Positions 14,801-23,485 of a DNA stretch of 64,000 bases are shown piece after piece. Position 1 is the stretch's first letter. Every line of letters begins with the position of its first letter. Both the position numbers and the translations under genes were made by a program. The stretch is from Eumeta japonica (Eukaryota > Arthropoda > Insecta > Lepidoptera > Psychidae), in the NCBI GenBank assembly GCA_005406025.1, contig BGZK01000881.1, positions 62,001-126,000 on the forward strand, written 5' to 3'. Under the pieces are notes generated by a model. That model was not told where the DNA came from. It searched no databases and saw only the letters and a program-made list of their open reading frames with translations.

Positions 14801-14974
14801 GCCAAGTCGCCGCGCGACGCTGGAGGGGCCCCGGACGCGGAGGCGGGCGCAGAGAGTGCGGGGGGCGCCAAACCGCGTGCGGCCGCGCCCTATTACGACG
14901 AGCGCTACCGCGAGCGTCGCGAGCGCGACGCGCCGCCGCCTGACCGCGAGCGCGACCACCGCTCGAGGCACTAA
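2781..14974 (+). CDS. CPSF6: CPSF6, cleavage and polyadenylation specificity factor subunit 6 (C-terminal two-thirds, six exons)
   Basis: CPSF6 is the larger subunit of nuclear cleavage factor Im. With CFIm25 (NUDT21) it binds UGUA elements and directs poly(A) site choice. The visible exons join as 2781-2895, 4809-5086, 6929-7245, 7321-7461, 14173-14220 and 14692-14974, giving about 393 residues to a TAA. Every junction is GT-AG and every phase closes, which is strong evidence for the model. The order is a Gly/Pro-rich low-complexity middle with the conserved PHVNPAFF, then a helical block beginning [10 protein letters not shown] and containing [16 protein letters not shown], then an Arg/Asp/Glu/Ser-rich tail of the kind that binds transportin-3. 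This matches metazoan CPSF6 order. The N-terminal RRM that contacts CFIm25 and RNA is not in the window as far as I can see, so the gene is partial at its 5' side. Confidence 0.93.
2896..2919 (+). promoter_or_regulatory. Tandem alternative 5' splice sites of CPSF6
   Basis: Two near-identical donors, CCCAG|GTACG, follow exon ends 2895 and 2913. They are 18 nt apart, so use of the distal site adds six residues (reading TNGYPG around the junction) without changing frame. Both are plausible; I cannot tell which is used more. Confidence 0.5.
3142..3450 (-). repeat. Dispersed repeat 'R', pyrimidine-rich on plus strand, intron copy
   Basis: The segment is a run of loosely repeated units such as TTTCGATTCC, TCGGTCCC and TTCCG, that is, GAATCGG and GGGACCG on the minus strand. 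The same composition appears at 8030, 26515, 46440, 50095 and 51245. It lies in the CPSF6 intron 2896-4808. The conserved end seen in other copies is not obvious here. Confidence 0.5.
3451..4808. other. CPSF6 intron remainder, AT-rich
   Basis: No exon or recognisable mobile element is seen. The 3' end has a usable pyrimidine tract (TTTTTTCTTTCAG) feeding the 4809 exon. Confidence 0.5.
4809..5086 (+). CDS. CPSF6: CPSF6 exon: Gly/Val/Pro-rich segment B with PHVNPAFF
   Basis: After TTTCAG the exon reads [10 protein letters not shown], then [14 protein letters not shown], a Gln/Gly/Pro stretch, and Gly/Pro/His/Ala repeats ending RPPQ in phase 0 at CACAG|GTAATG. The HVNPAFF block is the recognisable landmark shared with vertebrate CPSF6 just upstream of the conserved helical region. 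Minus-strand open frames over this exon are shadows of the GC-rich repeats. Confidence 0.9.
5268..5354. repeat. Inverted repeat (about 40-nt arms) in CPSF6 intron
   Basis: Left arm 5268-5309 and right arm 5313-5354 are near-perfect reverse complements separated by about 3 nt. The right arm carries CATCGAGTTTGAGCTCAATT, which resembles CATCGAGTTTGGGCTCG of the satellite at 20.7-21.9 kb. It looks like two head-to-head copies of that repeat's tail. Confidence 0.7.
5713..5810 (+). repeat. Dispersed relative of the 120-bp satellite unit
   Basis: It contains GTCTGATGATGGAGCCAGAA followed about 60 nt later by GTTTGGGCTCATTC. Both blocks, in this order and spacing, occur in each unit at 20703-21893. 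Confidence 0.6.
6048..6143. repeat. Imperfect inverted repeat
   Basis: TTTATATACCCGGGAATA near 6052 is mirrored by TTCCCCGGTATATAAAC near 6123, with an inner ATTCATTCTATG repeat. This is a possible small fold-back element inside the CPSF6 intron 5087-6928. Confidence 0.4.
6929..7245 (+). CDS. CPSF6: CPSF6 exon: conserved helical domain
   Basis: The exon starts after GTCTAG in phase 0 with a short Gly-rich lead, then [32 protein letters not shown] and a block ending [16 protein letters not shown]. This is the most conserved part of CPSF6 outside the RRM and identifies the gene. The exon ends GAAAG|GTGAGT with two leftover nucleotides that make Arg with the next exon. Intron 7246-7320 is only 75 nt. 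Confidence 0.95.
7321..7461 (+). CDS. CPSF6: CPSF6 exon: RS-like tail, part 1
   Basis: Read in phase after the 7245 donor it gives [15 protein letters not shown], an Ala/His/Pro/Arg stretch and [13 protein letters not shown]. It ends GACAG|GTAGGC with two leftover nucleotides, completed by the first base of the 14173 exon. Alternating Arg-Asp/Glu and Arg-Ser dipeptides fit the CPSF6 tail that recruits transportin-3 and SR-type partners. Confidence 0.9.
8030..8295 (+). repeat. Dispersed repeat 'R', intron copy with conserved end
   Basis: It consists of degenerate GGGACCGGAGCCGAAA and GAATCGGGATTAG units and ends GTGCGGGCGGAACCGCGGGCGGGAAGCTAG. The end is shared with the copy finishing at 26880. 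The repeated, interspersed copies in both orientations show a mobile family; I cannot assign a class. Confidence 0.6.
8296..9690. other. CPSF6 intron, AT-rich, no recognised element
   Basis: Only a short GTATACAGTATGTGT duplication near 8468-8500 stands out. An 80-codon open frame starting near 8557 has no family resemblance and no coding-like composition. Confidence 0.35.
9690..11358 (-). mobile_element. LINE copy A, reverse-transcriptase side
   Basis: On the minus strand 10401-10637 reads [20 protein letters not shown], then a block with [10 protein letters not shown] and [17 protein letters not shown], the N-terminal motifs of a non-LTR reverse transcriptase. Decayed coding sequence with stops and frameshifts continues on both sides. 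The lower end (9.69-9.83 kb) reads into a segment resembling VFERGESTT, which is also found in copy C at 61.27 kb, so this copy is 3'-truncated. It continues across the mariner insertion at 12689-13735. Confidence 0.75.
11359..12688 (-). mobile_element. Mariner element (D,D34D), inactive, inserted in LINE copy A
   Basis: The element is 1330 bp, bounded by TA at 11357-11358 and 12689-12690. Its ends are inverted: CGAAGGCTGCTATTTGTGT on the left, and the reverse complement of the right end reads CGAGCGCTGCTATTTATGT. The minus strand encodes a broken mariner transposase. The N-terminal helix-turn-helix region lies near 12347-12613, a middle part at 11820-12005, and the catalytic core at 11505-11789 with HHDNARCH and SPALAPNDF. 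The second and third Asp are exactly 34 residues apart. Stops and frameshifts separate the parts, so it is dead. Confidence 0.85.
12689..13735 (-). mobile_element. LINE copy A, endonuclease side
   Basis: The minus strand from about 13576 down reads [19 protein letters not shown] and, further on, [15 protein letters not shown] (here [12 protein letters not shown]) and [12 protein letters not shown]. These are the start, the catalytic GDFN and the GTDH motifs of an APE-type endonuclease. Frameshifts break the frame. The pyrimidine-rich 13577-13735 stretch is probably the element's 5' UTR. The GTDH block runs to within about 25 bp of the mariner insertion at 12688. Confidence 0.75.
14173..14220 (+). 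CDS. CPSF6: CPSF6 micro-exon: RS-like tail, part 2
   Basis: This 48-nt exon follows TTTGCAG and reads [15 protein letters not shown], ending GACGC|GTAAGT. It takes one base to complete Arg and leaves GC, so it can join 14692 (Ala), or the candidate alternative acceptors at 14282 and 14415, in frame. Retention of the following intron would stop translation after two codons (Ala, stop). Confidence 0.88.
14282..14327 (+). CDS. CPSF6: Candidate alternative last exon 1 of CPSF6
   Basis: A strong acceptor (CGCTCTCCCCCGTCTAG) precedes this segment. Joined to the GC left by 14220 it reads [15 protein letters not shown] then stop. The Ser-Pro-Gly-Arg-Arg-Arg start fits an RS-like tail, but the remaining residues are not distinctive. 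It could also be a fortuitous acceptor; only transcript data would decide. Confidence 0.3.
14415..14517 (+). CDS. CPSF6: Candidate alternative last exon 2 of CPSF6
   Basis: An excellent acceptor (GAATTTTTCTCAG) precedes 14415. In phase with the 14220 donor the segment reads [20 protein letters not shown], continues with Gln/Pro/Asn residues and ends in YVFFQ and TAA at 14515. Codon use is GC-ending and coding-like, unlike the flanking intron. If used, it replaces the 93-residue Arg/Glu/Asp tail of the 14692 exon with about 34 residues lacking most of the RS-like repeats. Confidence 0.45.
14692..14974 (+). CDS. CPSF6: CPSF6 last exon: RS-like tail, part 3
   Basis: After TTTCCAG this exon reads [20 protein letters not shown], an Ala/Gly/Glu-rich segment, then [15 protein letters not shown] and ends RDHRSRH at TAA 14972-14974. 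The closing Arg/Asp/His run matches the usual C-terminus of CPSF6. Overlapping open frames on both strands are shadows of the repetitive CGN/GAN codons. Confidence 0.92.
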
Positions 14975-15215
14975 CACCCCGCTTTTACAGAACATAAAAA
15001 TTGTTTTTTTACGCAGCTTTACTTGCTCAGCTGCTTAATTATAAACTTTATATTATACAAATACTATTTGGAGATAATTATTTCCCTTAAATATCTGGAA
15101 AATGTTGAATTTTCTGAATTTGACACGTGATTATTTGACATTATTTTAACGATGACGTTAGGACCGTTTTAAGCGCTGGATAATCGCTGAAAACTTCCTA
15201 ACTTCATAATTTTAA

Positions 15216-15221
15216 AATAAA
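15216..15221 (+). terminator. AATAAA polyadenylation signal for CPSF6
   Basis: It is the first canonical hexamer after the 14974 stop, giving a 3' UTR of about 260 nt. A second AATAAAA occurs near 15417, so alternative ends are possible. Confidence 0.5.
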
Positions 15222-15239
15222 TGTCGAAAATATTAACAA

Positions 15240-16600
15240 TTAATTTTAGTTGTAGCCAAGAAACAAGTAAGTTATAAGTGAACAATGTGGTTTCATAAAA
15301 TTAAACAAACGTTTAGTTTGCATCAGGTGTTTTTATTGCTTCACCATATTTTATGCTGTCAAACTGTTAGATCCGACGTCGACCTACATGTGAATCCGTG
15401 TTGTATTTTTCCAATTAATAAAAATTACTACAATCTATTATACATGCAGCTGCTAGTTTGCATGTGTAAATCTGCAGAAAGATAATAAAAGTTTCACGAA
15501 AAGATTTTTGTTTTATTTCCAGAATTTTATAAAGATAATTTACTGATATTTTGGGTATTATATTTGTTGATGAATTCCATAAACTGACGACTAAAAGTGA
15601 AAACAAAATTAAAGTCGGGTAACATTTCGATTAAAAGATGGAAAAAAATCCTCACTCATACAACTTGGGGTTAAAATTGCCCATCAGTAAATATCTACTT
15701 AATGAGGAATATTTTCAAATATAATTATAGCTTGTAACGCTGTATTTTCCAGAAGTTTAACAAGAGAAAAAATGAAGGGCACAAATATAGAATACGCCAT
15801 ATTTAATTGTGTTCAGAGAGACACGAGGTTCAGGGAAAATGGTTCTTTTTACATGACCTCTGACATATCAAAGGATTTCATCTTAGGCCTAAAATGCCTT
15901 ACTTTTTTATCGATTATGAATTATAATAAACATTGTGCCGTTTCGTTAAACTTCTATTTAACGAAAAGTCGTTTTAAATTTATAAAATGGCATGTTTTGA
16001 ATTTAAATTGGGATTTTATTATAAAAGCGCACACATCGCCCTTTAAATGATTTGACAACTGCTTAGCTGAGTTATACGAGCAGCAAGATCGTTCTTATGT
16101 CTAGTGTTAATATTATGGTTGTCGCTCACTTTTTGGAACGATTCTATATTTCTCTTGACATATACCAGGTTTTCGTATATGTATTGTGAAGATACAGTTA
16201 AATTATTAATATCTTTAAAAAAAATTAACTGTCAAATATAAGCGGCATGGCACCAGAATAAAATTTCATAGGTCATGAAATTATGAAAGGAGCTGAAATA
16301 AACGAATCTCGCGGTGCTTTCATCAGTATGTCATCGAACTTTTTTCACTGCAAAAGTTGTAGTTTTTTTTATGAGAATTTCAAGATAATTTAGCAACATA
16401 AACGAGAGAAAAAAATATTACCCACTCACGCAAACCTTTAATTATTATGGGTGTCATATACACTTGTAAGTTTAAAATCTACTTTGTTACACAAGGTCTA
16501 CATGACCTTAGAAAATTGCACATAAATTAGTATTAAAAAATACATCATATTTTAAACAACATAATAAAAAAGTACGAACAAGAAGGTACACGCGTAATTA
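15240..16600. other. Downstream region of CPSF6, no gene seen
   Basis: The DNA is AT-rich. A 92-codon open frame at 15772-16050 has AT-driven composition and no recognisable domain, so I do not call it. Confidence 0.35.
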
Positions 16601-16619
16601 TTTTCAATGGAACGAGATC

Positions 16620-17286
16620 TGACCGAGCGCGCGCCTCGCGTTAGTTAATTCCTCTGAATAATGTAACGCGGCGGACGGTGGCCGGCGCGGGTACGCATCG
16701 GCCGGCCGATTTCACGTGATCTTCAATCTTCGCGAGTCTGCAATAAAGATCTCGTTTCCATTACATGACGGCGACACAACTATCTATAAGTGTTATGACA
16801 GGAATATGTTTTATTATAAGATGCTACTTAATCGTTTGGTGATCGTCGTAGTGGAATTATGACATTTACTTCTTACTATCTGTTCTTCAATCATCTTAAT
16901 TTTCTGTTCTTATTGTTCATTCTATTTTCGAAAAAAATTACGATTATTATGATTTATTTCTTATATTTTACCGGCATATATTTGTTAATGGAAAATAACC
17001 CCGACCGATTCTCGGTAATCGCGCGAAGTCGTAAACAAGTCGCGCGGCCTCATGCCAGCCGTGCCCGGTGTGATCCACCAATCAGCGCTCGCCGTTCAAC
17101 GAGCTCGCGTCACCTTGCGCCAATAAACGCGCAGTAAAATAACGACATATCTAAAAATATACGACTGTCGCGCATGCGCACGTCTCATTTAACGGTTTTA
17201 TTCCACGGACTTTTTCTTACGGTTTTACTATCACATTTTTTTCAGTTCGGTCACGCAGAAAAATCCCTATCTCCTCCAAGCCCGCC
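16620..17286 (+). promoter_or_regulatory. Candidate promoter and non-coding first exon of an unknown gene
   Basis: Two GC-rich islands (16620-16740 and 17020-17200) interrupt AT-rich DNA. The second holds ACCAATCAG and GCCAATAAA (CCAAT-box type) and CGCGCATGCGCA, a match to the NRF-1/Ewg palindrome. About 110 nt later CCGCC|GTAAGG at 17286 is a good donor, so transcription could begin around 17.2 kb. Orientation is inferred from that donor only; no coding sequence is tied to it. Confidence 0.3.
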
Positions 17287-17702
17287 GTAAGGAACTTCGT
17301 TCCAAAAAGTACACAATACATTAAAATAAAATAACTAAGAATTTTATTGACCTAACAGCAGTGTATTTCGTAAAGTACTAGGTACGGCGCGTCTGTTTGG
17401 ACTGTCTGAAACTATAGCTGGGTCGGTCGAAGATTCCCTCAATTTTATTCGTTTTTCGTTTAAATTTTCATATTGTGCGTTTGCATATGAGCTCGGGGAT
17501 TAAGAAAGTGTATTGCTCAGGGATTCTGCTGTATAGCCGTTGCTTAATACATACGCCTGCCTGCCTCATTCATTCTCATTTCATTTCTTAGGATCGACTA
17601 TATATTGACATGAAATGACTGCATTGTGGTAAATTAATATTTATAGTTTTCCAAATGAGTTGGAAAGATATATTTGAAAAACAAGTATTTGAATTAAATA
17701 TA

Positions 17703-18318
17703 CAGTTGAACCTCGATAACTCAAACCTCGGTAACTTAAAAACCTCTATAACTTCAAAAAATATGTTCCCTTCCCATCAGAGCCCAAAACCTCTATAACT
17801 TAAAATACGCAACCTCTATAACTTAAATAAGTAATCTCTGTATTGGCCCTCAGTAACTTAAAGAAATGTTTCCACAACCTCTATAACATAAAATTGTTTG
17901 TCAGTCATTTTGAAAGTGTGCAAAACAAAAGGTTTCGGTATTTATTGCTTGCACGTGTTCACTAGTTAAATTGTTAATGTAAACAATACATATGTCACCT
18001 ATTGTTTGCTTCTTCGAAATTCTTAAAGCTTTGCGGCGGTTAGCCTTAAGACATAAGTAAGTCTTGGATCACAAGTTTTGATCATTGTCCTGGACATCCC
18101 TTTACTTACTGTGTGATAAACTGGCTTAAAATGAGTTCAAAAGAAAACCAACACTCACATACGCTGATAAAGGGTTGGAACAAGGGTACATACATACATT
18201 TGTACATACCTACCTCTATATTAACCTATCCCTAACATAGACCCTTGATAACTTAAAACCTCTATAACTTAAAATATTTTGTGTTTCCCTTGAACTTTAA
18301 CTTATCGAGGTTCAACTG
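17703..18318. mobile_element. Pogo/Tigger-like MITE with repeated subterminal motifs
   Basis: The element is 616 bp, flanked by TA at 17701-17702 and 18319-18320. Its left end is CAGTTGAACCTCGATAA; the right end is the inverted form. At least nine direct copies of CCTCKRTAACTTAAA-type 15-mers occur at 17711, 17726, 17743, 17790, 17813, 17848, 17878, 18243 and 18259, plus the inverted one at the right end. No intact transposase fits inside. TA target and CAGTTGAACCTCG ends are typical of pogo/Tigger relatives in arthropods. Confidence 0.75.
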
Positions 18319-18319
18319 T

Positions 18320-19140
18320 ACCTACTTAAACGTATATCGATAAGTATAGTGCCGTGACTAGAATCCACAAAAGAGGGACAAACAGTCATAATCAGGATTA
18401 TTTGTAATTCGGTACTAGTTTTAAAAGTGCTTTTATTTAAGAACATTTTAATAGGATATACCGGGATTTCGAGTTTTTATGTAATGAAGAAACCGCCACT
18501 GTTGATGTATAGTATGACTTTCAATCAGTTCTTAATACTTAAGGGTGTACATGTGGTCGTGAGAAGAAAAACTTTAGCGGGAAGTGGTGTAGATTGATGC
18601 ATAAAAATTGAAAATCAAATAATATGAGAATAAATGTCATATTTTTGAACAATTGTCAAGTCAACATTTAGCCAAATGCATAAATATTATAATATCAAGG
18701 ATAAAAAAATAGTTAAAGATGTGAAAATAAAGGTTTAGTACGTGTTTTGTAAAAAATGAATTTTGAATAAATCTTCCCTACCAACGGGGCGCTTAGACAC
18801 AAAGTGGAGATTGCATGGAATTGGGTAAGTTATAACACTTTCATGACAATAATACTTTATTATTGTGAAAATATTGTAATCAGTCTTACAAAATATTTAT
18901 AACTTAACCAAATTAACAATTAATAATATCTTAATTCTTCAAAATAGGATTGCCAAGACTATCCTTTTATTAAACAAATGAAACTCTGAAAGCAAAACAC
19001 AAACAATCGTAAAAAAAAACTCTAATACGTTAACCAAATAGTAAACTTAAGTAATATTATTAGGAACGCTTCTATTGCTACTTTTATTGCACATTGCATG
19101 CATTTAAATCAACTGAAAAAGTTTACATAGATGTTCGAGC
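18320..19140. other. AT-rich, no recognised feature
   Basis: Neither strand shows exon-like structure. It may include decayed transposon sequence belonging to the remnant that follows. Confidence 0.3.
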
Positions 19141-19149
19141 TGTGCCTTT

Positions 19150-19700
19150 TGTAAAATTTGGTTTAGACAAGTGTAAAACAACATCTCTAAAATTAACGCT
19201 TCTTTGGTCTTCTACACCAGGAAAAACAAAAATATAAGACCTTGGTTTTTTCTAAGACAACACTCGGTACTCAGTCAAACTGTATGAATAAATGACTGGC
19301 TTCCTTCTTCTAAAGATTTCCTCCTTTCAAATTTGATAAGAAGGAAATCCCTAATATTTATATTTTTAGAATTGGGCATGTCAAACTCTTCTCCACCTCC
19401 TTCGTATGACTCTTCATCGTCGTCATCATCACTTAATTTCAATAATTCATTCTCACTGGAATCCGAATCTGACATTGCTTCAATCGAAGACAGACTTTAA
19501 TCTTTATTAGGTTTTTTTAGTTTCTGTAAGTCCCAATAAATTTGTTGCTGTTTTCAGCTTCTTTGCTTTTTGCTTCATCAATTTGACTTCTCGTTTTCTT
19601 TGTTTTTCTTCGTGTAGTATTTCTGACCGTTTTTTTTTTTGTGTGTCAGTATGAACCCTGGCTTTTTCTTTTTCTCTTCCTTTCTTAGATGTCTCTTCTT
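19150..19700 (-). pseudogene. Decayed transposase C-terminal region (unidentified family)
   Basis: On the minus strand a basic Lys/Arg-rich stretch (19490-19700) precedes an acidic one reading MSDSDSSENELLKLSDDDDD, then IRDFLLIKFERRK. In another frame comes SYIFVFPGVEDQRSVNFRD near 19190-19260. Basic linker, acidic patch and a small C-terminal domain resemble the tails of some DDE transposases in insect genomes; I cannot name the family. It is broken by frameshifts. Confidence 0.4.
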
Positions 19701-20109
19701 AAAAACCTTTTTTGGATATGGTCATACTGCTGCTGGAGACAGTGTGTTATTATTATTCTGAAATCTACCCACAAAATCTACTTCCTGTCTCTCTATGTCT
19801 TGATTATTCTCTTTGTATTCCTCTTGAGAACTTTCAGTAAAAATTTATATAGGCGCAAAATTATCCTCTCCGAATTAAATTGCCAAATAATTGCGAAGTT
19901 AAATGGCCAAATACCTGACTTTGAAAAGCCGCTTGTGATGTTTTGGATGTAAAAGACTCCAAAAAGGTTGATTTTGAAAATTCAGCGATGTTATATATCT
20001 ATACCACTTTACCACTATATAAATCTATTGGTTCTGTCTGTACATTTATTTTTTTCACCTAATTTTGTGATAAATAATCGTTTTATGATGCAGTGATTCA
20101 CATTATACT

Positions 20110-20430
20110 ATTTTTTTCATTTTTGCCTGTCTGTTTGTCTGTCTGTGTCTGTACGTCTTTTCATAACTCAAAGATGTGGGTCTGTCTGACTGTGTGTGTT
20201 TTTATAACATAAGAATGGTTTGACCGATTATGATTAAAATTGGTATACAGTTAGAACATTTGATTTCGTAAATGGTAGGTTATTGTTTTACGGTTTGTCT
20301 GTTTATCCGTCTGTACGTAAAAGGTTTCACTGATTTTGATGAAAATTTGTATACCGACAGTAAGAACACCTGATTGCATAAATAATAGGTTATTGTCTGT
20401 CTCTCTGTCTGTTGGTATGTGTGTATGTGT
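20110..20430. repeat. Degenerate TCTG/TGTC-rich repeat segment
   Basis: Runs of TGTCTGTCTG alternate with TTTGACCGATTATGATTAAA and TTTCACTGATTTTGATGAAA, a pattern common in decayed insect repeats. Two such blocks lie about 120 nt apart (20221 and 20325), which implies an internal duplication. Confidence 0.4.
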
Positions 20431-20461
20431 TTTTTTATAACTTATGTATAACTGTATTTTT

Positions 20462-22529
20462 GAAGTTATACTTCTTTTGGCGCGTTTGGATGAGAGTGAA
20501 TTTGTGAGCTGCGCGCGCACAAACGACATGATGAAGTTAGCCACAGAATAGAAATAATAAAAAAATATATATTCAACACTGAATATAGTTACAAACAGAT
20601 TGAAGCTGCCCGCTTAGAATTCGAATTTCGAATAATGAGAGATTTACATTTAATATAAGAAAATAAATTATTTTAAAATTTAAACTGAACTTTATTGACT
20701 GTGTTGGCGAGTACTTTGATACTCTATGGTAATCAGCGTCTGATGATGGAGCTGGAAGGTGGCCATAGGAACTCCGTAATTAAACGACGCAACCCATCGA
20801 GTTTGGGCTCGTTTGATTCCTCTTGACGAGTACTTTGATACTATATGGTAATCAGCGTCTGATGATGGAGCCAGAAGGTGGCCATAGGAACTCCGTAATT
20901 AAACGACGCAACCCCATCGAGTTTGGGCTCGTTTGATTCGTCTTGACGAGTACTTTGATACTATATGGTAACCAGGGTCTGATGATGGAGCTGGAAGGTG
21001 GCCATAGGAACTCCGTAATTAAACGACGCAACCCCATCGAGTTTGGGCTCGTTTGATTCCTCTTGACGAGTACTTTGATACTATATGGTAATCAGCGTCT
21101 GATGATGGAGCTAGAAGGTGGCCATAGGAACTCCGTAATTAAACGACGCAACCCATCGAGTTTGGGCTCGTTTGATTCCTCTTGACGAGTACTTTGATAC
21201 TATATGGTAATCAGCGTCTGATGATGGAGCTAGAAGGTGGCCATAGGAACTCCGTAATTAAACGACGCAACCCCATCGAGTTTGGGCTCGTTTGATTCCT
21301 CTTGACGAGTACTTTGATACTATATGGTAATCAGCGTCTGATGATGGAGCTAGAAGGTGGCCATAGGAACTCCGTAATTAAACGACGCAACCCCATCGAG
21401 TTTGGGCTCGTTTGATTCCTCTTGACGAGTACTTTGATACTATATGGTAATCAGCGTCTGATGATGGAGCTAGAAGGTGGCCATAGGAACTCCGTAATTA
21501 AACGACGCAACCCCATCGAGTTTGGGCTCGTTTGATTCCTCTTGACGAGTACTTTGATACTATATGGTAATCAGCGTCTGATGATGGAGCTAGAAGGTGG
21601 CCATAGGAACTCCGTAATTAAACGACGCAACCCCATCGAGTTTGGGCTCGTTTGATTCCTCTTGACGAGTACTTTGATACTATATGGTAATCAGCGTCTG
21701 ATGATGGAGCTAGAAGGTGGCCATAGGAACTCCGTAATTAAACGACGCAACCCCATCGAGTTTGGGCTCGTTTGATTCGTCTTGACGAGTACTTTGATAC
21801 TCTATGGTAATCAGCGTCTGATGATGGAGCTGGAAGGTGGCCATAGGAACTCCGTAATTAAACGACGCAACCCCATCGAGTTTGGGCTCGTTGAAGTTAT
21901 TCTTTTGGTGCATTTGGATGAGAGTGAATTTGTGAGCTGCGCGCACAAACGACATGATGAAGTTAGCCACAGAATAGAAATAATATCAACACTGAATATA
22001 GTTACAATACTGAGTGTTCATACTATATGGTACATAGTACAGAGTGTTCATGCTATATATTACATAGTACTTATATTCATAACCCAGTTCTTGCAAAATA
22101 TAGTATTCATATGAATAATCAATTTTGAGTATTAATTTTCTATAATTATTATTTTTGTTCAATTTATTATATATATAAACATTATTTGTAAACTTTTAAC
22201 ATAGTGTTGTGAAAATTGTGAAAATTTGAAGTGTTTTTAAATATTAGAGGTTAACCATGTAAGTATAATATATAGATATATTTCTAACGAACTTATTATT
22301 TTCTAACAAATAATTGAATAATAAGTACACACACTTTTTTTAAATGTATTTAACTCATTCACATAATGAATAATGATTATATATTTGTACTGTATTGTTA
22401 TATTGTTACGTTAATAAAACATTTTCAATTAAACAAAATCGTTTTGATTGATTTTAATATTTATTGTCGATTACTACTGCATTTGAGTTATTTTAAATAT
22501 TATTCATACGCCAAAGAAGTATAACTTCT
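20462..22529. mobile_element. Non-autonomous element with inverted ends enclosing a satellite array
   Basis: GAAGTTATACTTCTTTTGG at 20462 has its reverse complement at 22509-22528, one base shorter inside the arm. A roughly 120-bp segment beginning TTTGGATGAGAGTGAATTTG occurs at 20486 and again at 21910, directly flanking the array at 20703-21893. No transposase is visible. The inverted ends suggest a mobile unit within which a tandem array expanded; I cannot assign it to a known class. Confidence 0.55.
20703..21893 (+). repeat. Tandem array, ten units of 119-120 bp
   Basis: Units begin GACGAGTACTTTGATACT at about 20703 (GGCGAG in the first), 20823, 20943, 21063, 21182, 21302, 21422, 21542, 21662 and 21782. 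Each contains GTCTGATGATGGAGC and CCATCGAGTTTGGGCTCG. Units 5 to 9 are essentially identical, while the outer units 1 and 10 share CTCTATGG and GCTGGAAGG variants. That pattern suggests central homogenisation by unequal exchange. There are no unique spacers, so it is not a CRISPR array. Confidence 0.95.
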
Positions 22530-23102
22530 AACGCGTGTACATAAGTACACACACTCTTTTTTTTTTTTTATTACTAAGTTTGTCAATATAAGTATATAAA
22601 AACATAAAGATACAATTAAAAAGTATTTAATTTATGTTCAATGAGACATTAAGTTCAGAGCGTATGGTTGTTTTTTATTATAATAGGATTCAACTTAGGT
22701 CTAAATTATCTAACTGTTTTATCAAATGAGGCATATGATAAACATTGTACATGATTACAGTGCAATTAATGGGCGCCCCCCGACAGCAAGTACCGAGAAA
22801 AATATGTAATTAAAGTTAATGATGTTTACAATCAAATGTTGTACAAAGAGACTGAGTTAGACACCTGATTTCAAATATTAAACTGGCTTCACATCCCACC
22901 CGTATTTATTCTTGGTCTCTCATCTGTGATGAAATCTCGGCAGTAGGCAGTGCAGGAAAATATGTTAGCAGAAATGTTGCGGGCTAAGGCTGCCTCAGCA
23001 ATGGAAAACTGTGCACTTCCCAAACCGTTGTCTGCACATCCAGATATCAGACATCCACTCTTGCGGGGGTGAAAAAAAAAGAATTCTAGAACCACCATAG
23101 AC
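22530..23102. other. AT-rich flank of the hAT element
   Basis: AAGTACACACACTTTTTT occurs at about 22322 and a close variant at about 22543. A minus-strand open frame at 22889-23098 is moderately protein-like (CSGCADNGLG-type residues) but I do not recognise it. It ends at the hAT insertion and has a possible continuation beyond 25854. Confidence 0.25.
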
Positions 23103-23447
23103 CAGAAATACTCTAAGTGTGTTCCGCGGAACCCTAGGGTTCCGCGATACCCCTGTAGGGGTTCCGCAAGAATTTAGAAAAAATCAAAACACCTCTCTCT
23201 GATCGAACGTTTGGACTCCGCTCACCGCGCGGATACTTGTGAGCGTGCAGTCCCTTTGATAAAAGCCGCCTCTGAATTAGATGCTATAATTGTGAATAAG
23301 CGACTTTCGGCTCTAACTTCAAAAACATAAAGTCGAGATTGATTACAACGAATTTTTTGTATTTCAATTTTTATTTCCGCTTTTTGTTTATCAAAGACGC
23401 CAACTCGAGTATTTTTTGAGAATATTCGAGATCGAGTCTAGGACTAA

Positions 23448-23485
23448 GTATAAAAGCGACGATCGCGTGTTGCGCCTCGTCAGTT
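23448..23485 (+). promoter_or_regulatory. Candidate internal promoter of the hAT element
   Basis: GTATAAAAG at 23448 is followed 33 nt later by TCAGTT (23480-23485), the arthropod initiator consensus. The first transposase ATG is at 23731. This is the expected core-promoter geometry. Confidence 0.5.

Noticed and set aside
15772..16050. 92-codon plus-strand open frame
   Set aside because: Composition follows the AT-rich background; no domain, splice or promoter support.
17246..17286. 41-nt internal exon with acceptor TTTTTTTCAG and donor GTAAGG
   Set aside because: Possible, but nothing upstream or downstream fits its phases; kept only as part of the candidate first-exon region.
20703..21893. 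CRISPR-like regular repetition
   Set aside because: Units are contiguous and nearly identical with no unique spacers, in an intron-bearing eukaryotic genome; it is a satellite array.
22889..23098. Minus-strand 69-codon frame abutting the hAT left end
   Set aside because: Moderately protein-like, but no recognised domain, splice site or family; could be decayed mobile DNA.
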